The notes under the pieces were generated by a model. That model was not told where the DNA came from. It saw only the letters and a list, made by a program, of their open reading frames with translations, and did not search any database. From Basidiobolus meristosporus CBS 931.73 (Eukaryota > Basidiobolomycota > Basidiobolomycetes > Basidiobolales > Basidiobolaceae), in the NCBI GenBank assembly GCA_002104905.1, contig MCFE01000290.1, positions 1 through 64,000 of the forward strand: a DNA stretch of 64,000 nucleotides, written 5' to 3'. The translations under genes were made by a program, and so were the position numbers. Shown here piece by piece: positions 11,801 to 23,800 of this stretch. Positions within the stretch are counted from its first letter, which is position 1. Each line of letters begins with the position of its first letter.

Positions 11801-14800
11801 CAGCCCACCCAGGTGCGGATGACCAGAGTTTGTGAAGACGATTGTTGTGCGAAGGATTGGATTTGCCTCGATCACCGACGCCCATGCTGACTTCAGAAGG
11901 GCAAGATCAACCTCGGGTTTGCAAACGAACACCTGCTGGGTCAGATAATCGGAGCTCGATCGCATCCCCAGCGCAAACAGGCCTTCCTGAAGGGGTGAGC
12001 AAGGGTAGATATCTTCTACATGTTCGGGAGTAATCCCATTCTGGGCAACATCCACATCCAGCAACCGCTCCAAATCGTCTGGGTTGAGCTGAAGCAGCGA
12101 GCACTTGTCAGCCTCTGCTATCTCCGCCGCTTGCACTTGAAGTGGCTGAGCCAGCGAAGCTAACCTGGCAATGGTAGGATGTTCGAAGACTTGCTGCACG
12201 GTGATGCAGCAGCCTGACTGGCGAGCCAACGATACCAGTTTGATGGCCGAGATCGAGTCTCCACCAAGGCTGAAGAAGGAATCGTTGACTCCAATCTCAT
12301 TCTCAGGGACGTTCAGCACCGGTGACCATATTTTCAGCCATAGGGACTCCCTGTCGGTGGGCGGAACATTATCTCGGCCTCTCTGCGATCGACTGAATGC
12401 ATAGAGTTGCTCTTTACTCGCTCCGCGCACATGCGCCTCTAGCTGCTTGCGATCTATCTTCCCGCTCACATTGGTTGGCATCTGACTCATTGGTAAGAAG
12501 ATATGAGGCATCATATAGGGTGGCAATTTCGATGTGATCAGATCTCGTATTTCGCTAATCCATTGAGCCCCCGATGCCAGATCTTCGAGACGGAGTATGT
12601 GAGTCTCTGGCCCAGACTCAGACTTCGTGTGGAAGTATAGGAATGCCACTAGTACTTTACGGCTATCCAGCTCATCAATGATCAGCGGAAGTACGCAAGC
12701 ACGGGCTACCTCAGGATGTATATGAAGCGTGTGTTCTATTTCATCCAACTCGATACGGAGACCGTTTAACTTGATCTGGTTGTCTTTTCGTCCCAACAGC
12801 TCCACTGTACCGTCCATATTGAATCGAGCCAGATCGCCAGTGCGGTACATGCGCTCCCCTTTCCTGAACGGGTTTGGCACAAAAGCCTTCTCCGTAAGAT
12901 CTGGTCGATTGAAGTAGCCCCGAGCAAGTTGACAACCAGCAACGCAGAGCTCACCAACTGCGCCCATCGGGGTCATTCTTAGTTTAGGATCCAGAATATA
13001 AATTTCGTTTCCGCCAATTGGTCGACCAATATTGCTACAGGACGTTTTGTGATTGACTTCCGAATTGATCATAAAAACGACGGCGGCTTCAGTAGGACCA
13101 TACATGTTACTAAAGCTTACTTTACGGCTCCAGCGATCTTTAATTTCGGTAGTCATCATCTCGCCACCAACACTTAGTTTCCTCAAGTAGGCGTCGCATT
13201 TGGAGTTGAGTAGACTGGCTACACTGGGTGTTAGCCAAGCAGCAGTAATATTTGTATCGGATATGATTTGATTCAAATTGGAATATAGAGCCTCTTTACG
13301 TGCAAGTACGGTTCGAGCGCCACATGCCAATGGATTGTAAACCTCCATCACAAACATATCAAAGGTGTAGCTAGAGAATTGAAGCGCACGGTCTTCATGA
13401 ACTAACCGCCATCTAAATTGAGAAGAGACAATGAAGTTAACTACAGAGCCATGCTCTAAAAGTACGCCTTTGGGAAGTCCGGTGGATCCCGATGTATAAA
13501 TGGCATAGCACAGATTTGCTGCAGTTATGCCTATCACGGCTGGATTCGGAGATGAATACTCCTCAACTGGCTGATCTTCGATGATCACAACTGTCGTCAC
13601 AACTCCGTCAAACTTGTGCCTATATTGGCTGTTGGCGACCACGATATTTGATCGAGTTTCCTCGATGATGAACCGATTACGATCATCCGGGTTACCAGGA
13701 TCCAATGGAACATACGCACCTCCCGATTTCAGAATGGCCAACAAGGTGACGATCATGTTCACCGATCGATCAAGACACACAGGCACGAGGGTTTCTATGT
13801 TGACACCGATATCTATCAGATGGTGTGCAAGTCGGTTGGCGCGACAGTTCAGCTCATGGTACGTCACGAATTCCTCATTCTCGAACTGGACTGCGATGTT
13901 GTCTGGCGTACGTAGGACTTGTTCCTCAAATAGTGTATGGATGCAGCACTCGGGCGAGTTTCTGGTGAACGAGCCGCTCCACTGTCGCAGCAGCTCATAC
14001 TCCTTACTAGAGATGATGCCGAAGTCATCAACCCGAGTCTCAGCGTTGTCTGGTATGGACAGTAGTGCTGTCTTCATATGCTCGAATATCCACTTGGCCT
14101 CGTCATTGTGGATGAGATTCTCGTCGTACAGGATTGACAGCTCGTGCCCATCTGCCCCGGTGGCGAGTTCCACCACAACGGCATAGTTGCTTGGCATTGT
14201 TGCCTTGACAACCTCCATCCCAATCGAGTGCAGGCCAGGTCCCAACTGGTCAATGTCGAGATTCTGCACTGCCAACAAAGAGTCGAATAACGAGCTACCA
14301 AGTTCACCGACACACAGCTTCTGAATATCCTGCAACCCGATATTCTGGAATCGATGTTGTTCCACCTGTCTCCTGTGCATACCAGTCATCACCTCGAGCA
14401 TAGTTGGATTATCGCTGAGGTTGACACGAACTGGCAGTGTGGTGATACAAGGCCCACATATTTGATCGATACCCGCCACAGGAACACTACGTCCGGAGTT
14501 CGCAACCCCAAATACAACATCCGAGTTTCCAGTATGGCACTTCAGCACCAAGGCCCATGCTAGATTCACGATCGTAGCCAAGGTCAAGCTGTGGGCGCCC
14601 GTCAATATGGAGAAGTCAGCACAGATTCTCTCTCGGATCAAGGTACGTGCTTGTGGTTTGTACGAGTGTACAGTAGGCTTGGCAATGTGTGTGGCGGTGA
14701 CTTGATCCAGAAGCTGTGCCCAATATTCGATAGCTTCCTGTCTATCCTGATCGATGACGTATTCGATGAACCGAGAATAGGCTGGTCTTTTCGCCAGCTG

Positions 14801-17800
14801 CGCGCCTCGGTAAGCAGTAACAAGATCCTCGATGAGTAGTCCCATTGACCAACCATCGTACAGCGTGTGATGGATGGTCCAAATGAAGAATGTTCTGCAT
14901 TGATCATCCCTCAGAACAGTGAAGCGAGCTAGCAGTTTCCCCATCTCAATCCCGCGTTCTTGATCTTGTTTGAGTACTTTCGATAGCTCCGTGGTAATGT
15001 CAGTGTTGCTTGGGCACTTAATCACTGTCCAGTCCATGTGCCCACCAACTAGGACTACCTGCAGCCCACCCAGGTGCGGATGACCAGAGTTTGTGAAGAC
15101 GATTGTTGTGCGAAGGATTGGATTTGCCTCGATCACCGACGCCCATGCTGACTTCAGAAGGGCAAGATCAACCTCGGGTTTGCAAACGAACACCTGCTGG
15201 GTCAGATAATCGGAGCTCGATCGCATCCCCAGCGCAAACAGGCCTTCCTGAAGGGGTGAGCAAGGGTAGATATCTTCTACATGTTCGGGAGTAATCCCAT
15301 TCTGGGCAACATCCACCTCCAGCAACTGCTCCAAATCGTCTGGGTTGAGCTGAAGCAGCGAGTACTTGTCAGCCTCTGCTATCTCCGCCGCTTGCACTTG
15401 AAGTGGCTGAGCCAGCGAAGCTAACCTGGCAATGGTAGGATGTTCGAAGACTTGCTGCACGGTGATGCAGCAGCCTGACTGGCGAGCCAACGATACCAGT
15501 TTGATGGCCGAGATCGAGTCTCCACCAAGGCTGAAGAAGGAATCGTTGACTCCAATCTCATTCTCAGGGACGTTCAGCACCGGTGACCATATTTTCAGCC
15601 ATAGGGACTCCCTGTCGGTGGGCGGAACATTATCTCGGCCTCTCTGCGATCGACTGAATGCATAGAGTTGCTCTTTACTCGCTCCGCGCACATGCGCCTC
15701 TAGCTGCTTGCGATCTATCTTCCCGCTCACATTGGTTGGCATCTGACTCATTGGTAAGAAGATATGAGGCATCATATAGGGTGGCAATTTCGATGTGATC
15801 AGATCTCGTATTTCGCTAATCCATTGAGCCCCCAATGCCAGATCTTCGAGACGGAGTATGTGAGTCTCTGGCCCAGATTCAGACTTCGTGTGGAAGTATA
15901 GGAATGCCACTAGTACTTTACGGCTGTCCAGCTCATCAATGATCAACGGAAGTACACAAGCACGGGCTACCTCAGGATGTATATGAAGCGTGTGTTCTAT
16001 TTCATCCAACTCGATACGGAGACCGTTTAACTTGATCTGGTTGTCTTTTCGTCCCAACAGCTCCACTGTACCGTCCATATTGAATCGAGCCAGATCGCCA
16101 GTGCGGTACATGCGCTCCCCTTTCCTGAACGGGTTTGGCACAAAAGCCTTCTCCGTAAGATCCGGTCGATTGAAGTAGCCCCGAGCAAGTTGACAACCAG
16201 CAACGCAGAGCTCACCAACTGCGCCCATCGGGGTCATTCTTAGTTTAGGATCCAGAATATAAATTTCGTTTCCTGCAGTTGGACGGCCAACATTACTACA
16301 GGATATTTTGGTATCCACCTCTGGATTTACCATAAAAGCAATGGCGGTCTCAGTCGGTCCATATGCGTTTGTCACGCGAACTCTTGAAGCCCATCGATCG
16401 CTAATATCGGTTGTCATCATTTCACCGCCTATGATTAGTTTGTTGAGATGTGGCAAGCTCTTGGGTTGTAGTAAACTGGCTAGCGTAGGTGTAAGTGAAC
16501 CAAGCGTAACATTCATTGACTGTAGCACATGAGTGAGATCGGTGAGAAGCAATTCTTTCCTGGCCATACAAAGACACCCACCAGTAGATAGTGTTGAGAA
16601 TATGTCTAGTATAGATGCATCAAATGTATAGCTTAGGAATTGTAGTACTCTGTCATCTGATGTTAGCCGCAGTATGTGCACCAATTCGTGAAGATAATTT
16701 GCGACAGAGGAATGCTCTAGCATCACACCTTTCGGAGCTCCAGTAGATCCTGAGGTGTAGATTATATAACATAAGTTCTTTGCACCATGATTGCTGAGCA
16801 GGGGATTATCGGTAGAGTATCCACAAAGCAGCTGTCTTTGGCAATCCATATTTATGATCGATATCCGTCTAAACCTGCCTTTTAGCATATCTGTGGTGAT
16901 TACAACCTGAGCGTTGGTTTGCTTCACAATAAATTCGTTTCGTTCTAACGGATTCTCTGGATCAATCGGGACGTAGGCTGCACCGGACTTGAGTACACCA
17001 AGTATCGCTACTATCATATCTACTGACTTTCCCAGGCATAAAGGTACTACAGTTTCTATGTCGACACCGATATCTATCAGATGGTGTGCAAGTCGGTTGG
17101 CGCGACAGTTCAGCTCATGGTACGTCACGAATTCCTCATTCTCGAACTGGACTGCGATGTTGTCTGGCGTACGTAGGACTTGTTCCTCAAATAGTGTATG
17201 GATGCAGCACTCGGGCGAGTTTCTGGTGAACGAGCCGCTCCACTGTCGCAGCAGCTCATACTCCTTACTAGAGATGATGCCGAAGTCATCAACCCGAGTC
17301 TCAGCGTTGTCTGGTATGGACAGTAGTGCTGTCTTCATATGCTCGAAAATCCACTTGGCCTCGTCATTGTGGATGAGATTCTCGTCGTACAGGATTGACA
17401 GCTCGTGCCCATCTGCCCCGGTGGCGAGTTCCACCACAACGGCATAGTTGCTTGGCATTGTTGCCTTGACAACCTCCATCCCAATCGAGTGCAGGCCATG
17501 TCCCAACTGGTCAATGTCGAGATTCTGCACTGCCAACAAAGAGTCGAATAACGAGCTACCAAGTTCACCGACACACAGCTTCTGAATATCCTGCAACCCA
17601 ATATTCTGGAATCGATGTTGCTCCACCTGTCTCCTGTGCATACCAGTCATCACCTCGAGCATAGTTGGATTATCGCTGAGGTTGACACGAACTGGCAGTG
17701 TGGTGATACAAGGCCCACATATTTGATCGATACCCGCCACAGGAACACTACGTCCAGAATTGACAACCCCAAATACAACATCCGAGTTTCCAGTATGGCA

Positions 17801-20800
17801 CTTCAGCACCAAGGCCCATGCTAGATTCACGATCGTAGCCAAGGTCAAGCTGTGGGCGCCCGTCAATATGGAGAAGTCAGCACAGATTCTCTCTCGGATC
17901 AAGGTACGTGCTTGTGGTTTGTACGAGTGTACAGTAGGCTTGGCAATGTGTGTGGCGGTGACTTGATCCAGAAGCTGTGCCCAATATTCGATAGCTTCCT
18001 GTCTATCCTGATCGATGACGTATTCGATGAACCGAGAATAGGCTGGTCTTTTCGCCAGCTGCGCGCCTCGGTAAGCAGTAACAAGATCCTCGATGAGTAG
18101 TCCCATTGACCAACCATCGTACAGCGTGTGATGGATGGTCCAAATGAAGAATGTTCTGCATTGATCATCCCTCAGAACAGTGAAGCGAGCTAGCAGTTTC
18201 CCCATCTCAATCCCGCGTTCTTGATCTTGTTTGAGTACTTTCGATAGCTCCGTGGTAATGTCAGTGTTGCTTGGGCACTTAATCACTGTCCAGTCCATGT
18301 GCCCACCAACTAGGACTACCTGCAGCCCACCCAGGTGCGGATGACCAGAGTTTGTGAAGACGATTGTTGTGCGAAGGATTGGATTTGCCTCGATCACCGA
18401 CGCCCATGCTGACTTCAGAAGGGCAAGATCAACCTCGGGTTTGCAAACGAACACCTGCTGGGTCAGATAATCGGAGCTCGATCGCATCCCCAGCGCAAAC
18501 AGGCCTTCCTGAAGGGGTGAGCAAGGGTAGATATCTTCTACATGTTCGGGAGTAATCCCATTCTGGGCAACATCCACCTCCAGCAACCGCTCCAAATCGT
18601 CTGGGTTGAGCTGAAGCAGCGAGTACTTGTCAGCCTCTGCTATCTCCGCCGCTTGCACTTGAAGTGGCTGAGCCAGCGAAGCTAACCTGGCAATGGTAGG
18701 ATGTTCGAAGACTTGCTGCACGGTGATGCAGCAGCCTGACTGGCGAGCCAACGATACCAGTTTGATGGCCAAGATCGAGTCTCCACCAAGGCTGAAGAAG
18801 GAATCATTGACTCCAATTTCGTTCTCCGTTATGTTTAGAACTTCCAACCATAAGTCTTGGAAATACTTTTCGTTCTTTGTTATAGGCTTAGAATAATTAC
18901 GTCCTTTGATTTGAGTAAATGACTGAATGGTGCTCCAATTAGTGGCTGCGAAAATATTTGCTAATTTCTTTCTATCCAGTTTACCAGCAGAACTCCTTGG
19001 CATCCTACTTATTGGTAACCATACAGCTGGGACCATGTAAGATGGAACTTTTGATCGAACTAGATCCCGCGCCTCCGCAATCCAGTTGACGAATCGTTCA
19101 TTGTTTGTTGTGATTAATTTACACTCTGTCTCGGTTTCTTCGAACTCGGAACTGAACGCAAGGAATGCGGCCAGAATTTTCCGTTTTGGCGTCGTATCAA
19201 TAGTCATAGCCAAGACGCAGGCTCCGAGAACCTTTGGGTGCTCATGAAGTGCATTCTCGAGTTCATCCAGCTCGATACGCAGGCCGTTTAGTTTGATTTG
19301 ATTATCTATTCTTCCTATCAACTCAACCGAGCCATCCAAATTGTAACGCGCCAAATCACCAGTGCGGTACATCCGCTCCCGGTTATCGTAAGGATTGAGA
19401 CTGAATGCCTTTTCAGTAATTTCAGGTCTATTAAGGTATCCACGCGCCAATTGATTTCCAGCCACACATAATTCACCAGCTACACCCAGTGGAACAGTTT
19501 GTAATTGTGAATCAAGAATATAAATCTTATTACCTCTAATCGGTCTTCCCACATTGTTGCAGGCCGTACCCACTTGGACTTTTGGATTCATCATAAATGC
19601 CACTGCGGCTTCTGTTGGACCGTACAAATTAGTCAATTGTACTCTAGACGCCCAAGTATCACGGACGCTTGTGGTTAACATTTCTCCACCCACTAAGAGC
19701 TTCTTCATACTTGGCACCATCCAAGGCCGCACAGTTGCAGCGACAGTTGGAACAAGTAGAGAGGCTGATACCTTCATAAGCTCAATTGTACTTTCCAATG
19801 CGTTCAACAGCTTTTCCCTACTTGCTACTGCTACACGTGCCCCCACCATAAATGGTGTGAAGATTTCTACTACTGATGCATCGAAAGTATAACTGGCAAA
19901 CTGAAGGACGCTGTCTTGATCATTCAACTGCCAATTTTCTTGATTTGCAAACAGGAAGTTTGTAACGGCTGAATGCTCCAATATCACTCCCTTTGGTACA
20001 CCTGTAGAACCCGAAGTGTACAATATATAACAGGGATCACTTGGCTCCAAATCGATTGCCACCGGATTTTCACTGGAATATTGGCAGATAGTCTCCTCTA
20101 CTTGGTCAATCGTGACTGCTGTATATCCATTGAATAAAGTATGATGAGCGCTTGTTGTCACAACAATATTGGCTTCCGCTTCTTGAAGGATAATGCGAAT
20201 TCTGCTTGTTGGGCTCTCCAGGTCCAATGGCAAATAGGCACCCCCGGCCTTGAGCACAGCCAGCATTGCAACTATCATCTCGACGGACTTATGGAAGTAT
20301 ATAGGTACAACTGATCTGGACCCTATACCCAGATCTCTCAAGTAATGCGCTAGATTGTTGGCTTGCTTGTTTAGAGACTCGTAAGTGACGCAGTGGCCTT
20401 CTTCAGTTTGAACTGCGACATTTTTTGGTGTGGCTTGTACTTGTCTTTCAAACAGTTTGTGAATGCATTCGTATTGCCCCACAGTACTACTACCGCCAAA
20501 GGAGATTATCATTTGTCGCTCGTATTCGGAAATTCTTGGGATCGCCAAGACCTTTGTATCTTCACGAACGTTAAGGAATGCTTGCAGTATGGCTTCCAAT
20601 CTGTTGATAAATAGACTTGCCAATGCGGGTGGTAATGTGCCACGACTATAATCTAGGCGGTATTTGAACACTCCCTCATGGATCCAGATATTGAGTCCCA
20701 GAGTGTATTCTGTTGGCTCAATAGTGTTTTCTAACTCGAAATATAGGTCACAATCCGCTCTAGAGGCCGTTTCTGACTGCTCTACTGGCTGGAAGTTCAA

Positions 20801-23800
20801 AATTGAGTCGAACTCAGGTGCACAGCCACTTGCTTTGCACCATCCCTTTATCGTTTGTAATCCAATCTGTTGGTAGGGGATCGAATCAATCATATGCTGA
20901 TGAATTCTTCTCAACCACATGAATACGGGCTCCTCTTCCTCATACGAGATTCTTAGTGGTAAAGTGTTAAAGCATGGGCCAACAACTTCATCAATGCCCT
21001 TCATGGATATGTTTCTACCATTGACGAGAACCCCGTAAATGCAGTCGCCTGCGCCATAATAAGGTCGAAGCACCATCCCCCAAGCTGCTTGAAACAGGGT
21101 AAATGTGGTTACTCCTGCTTTCTTGGCAAAGGTTTTCAGGCTCTCAATTTGTAAGCTGCATGTCGCCGTTAACTGGAATCGCTCGTCCTTTGGAAAATCC
21201 GGACCACCTAACTTTGGGAGCAAGCATGGCTCAGCATTGGACAAGTAGCGACACCAAAACTCTCTTCCTGCCATGTCTGTGTACTCTTTCTGCTCTTCTA
21301 TGTAATATTTGATGAATTCCTTGAATGGCAGTGCTGCAGGCTTAGGAATTCTGTTGTAAATAGCATGAACGTACTTCATGATTATTCTGTCTGACCAGCC
21401 ATCGTTCGTTGCATGATGACGACTTATGATCATCCGCGAGCAGCCGTCGATTTCACGGATAACGCATAGCCGTATGTTTGGCTTCCCAAGGGGAAACCCT
21501 TTGGTTATGTCTGTAGCGAGGTACTCCATTAAAGCTTCATCAGCCATTCCATTTCGTGCGGATATATAATCGGTAGTAATCTTTATCTGTCTCAGGACTA
21601 CTTGGACATACAACCCCGACGAGTGTTTAGTGAATGGACTGCTGAGGAAAATGGTTCTTAATATGGGCAGGTCTTGGATCGCAGTCATCCAAGCAGAGTT
21701 CAGCTCTTCGAAACTCCAATGACCTCTGAGCTGGTATACATCTTGTACATGGTATAACTCGGGTGATCTCATATTGCCGATGATCAATCCTTCTTGTATA
21801 GGGGAACATGGATATATGTCTTCAACGTTTTGAGCCAAGTTTTCATCATATTGAGGTAATATTTCGAACTGAAGCTTGTCTGCCTCCTCTTTTGTTAGAC
21901 CCAATAGTGGAAAGTCTGAATTTGTGAACCGGGATGTGGTTTGATTGGCGCACTTTACTATGACCTCAATAAGGGTATCTCTCCAAGTCTGTAGCCACTG
22001 CTCCATTTCAGGTTTTTCATGTAAGGCGTTGCTATACGAGATGGAAGCGCTCAGCTTCTGATGCTTCATAGTCACCTCAACCTCAATGGCGTTCATTCTT
22101 TTCCATGTTGGACCGATCATACCCAAATCAAACTTATACTGATCACTCACGTCTTGTAGCAACGCGTTCGCTTTTTCGAGGTGTTGAAACCGTCCCAAGT
22201 AATTGAACCCGACTTGAAAGAAGTCGTTACGGAAGTTTGAAGCGGTTTTCTCGTTTAGATAACGAAGTAGTCCGTAGTTAAAACCATGATAAGGAATATT
22301 TCTACGGATGTCTTTGGTACGCATCAGCACATCGATCGCAGATTCCTCTGGGTAGACCTGGATACTAACTGGATATATGGTAGTAAACCAACCAACGGTT
22401 CTGGAGATATCAATGGAATCCTTCCATGGCTCCCGGCCATGTCCTTCGGCTGCAATGGTCAACGATCGGGCATCAAAGGTTGTACAGTAAGCTGTCGCAA
22501 GTGAAGAAAGCATAAAGTCTACAGCCTCTGTTCTGTACGCATCGTTACTCACTCCAAATAGAAGGCTGGTGTGCTCCTCTTCTAACGAAAAGGATAGTGT
22601 GTGTACTGATTCCATAGTGTTCAAATCTAGCTTCGATATGTCGACTTTCAGAGGCTCCATAAGCTCTTGTTTAGGCCAATCGGTAAGGTCCAACGAGGCC
22701 GCACGGTTTCTCAGTAGCTTGCTCCAAGTCAAAAAGGAGATTGATTTGTAAGATAATGTACCTCCGTTCAACAAGTTCTCAAGATCTTCCCAGATAATAC
22801 GCCACGAGACAAGATCTATTAGATAGTGATGAATGGTCATGAAGAGCAGTTGCTCACCCTCCGGAAGATCGAAGAGTGCAAATGAAGAAACGGGCCCTGA
22901 TTCCAGATTGAGACTACTCTGAATTCCATGAATTCTCCTCTTCAAATCCTCTATGACCTGAACTTCGGAACGTTCAACCTCTATGTTTTTTTCGCTTTTT
23001 TCTATCAGCTGTTGTTTCCAGCAACCGTCTACACGAGAAAACCGTACACGTAGCATACTGTGGTGCTCTACGAGTCTGTTGAGCGCGTCTACTAGCTGCC
23101 ACTTCTGCAGAGGATACCTCACTTTCACTAACCAAGACAAGTGAAAATGATTGATGTTGGACTGCTCAACTCCTAGAAACTGTTGCTGAATCGGTGTTAA
23201 AGGAATCAAGCTCTTAGTCCCCATTTGGTCATCCCAATCGGTGGGTTCATATTCTATTGATGTGTCGGTAACCAACTGTGCGTAGTCAACAGCTTGTTGA
23301 ATGGTTGGATATTGTAAAATACTCTGTACGGACACCTTAACTCCCATTTGACGACACATCGATGACACCTGAATGGCGGAAATGGAATCACCGCCCAGAT
23401 GATAAAAGGAGTCGCTAGTACCAATGCAAGATTGTTCTATGTTGAGCACTTCTGCCCAGGCTTTTTGCAAGATTTTCTCTATGGGAGAATTCGGCTGCGT
23501 CTTCAGTTCATTATACTCATTGGTACGACTATGCATGTTCTTCGAATAACTCTTAAAGAGCTTTTCTAGCAGCCTGAAGTCCGTCTTTCCGCTTGTGTTG
23601 ATAGGGATTCGAGTAAGAGGGATCCAGAGAGTAGGCACCATGTATGGGGGTAGCTTTCTTCTCGTTAGCTCTTGTATTTCCTCCACCATTGCACTGATAT
23701 CGCCATGTCTGTCTCCGCTACTTAAAATTTCCGTCTCATCCTCGACAGCTACGCTTTTGAATGTAACAAAAGCCACAAGCGCTCTATTCCTCTCTGTCTG

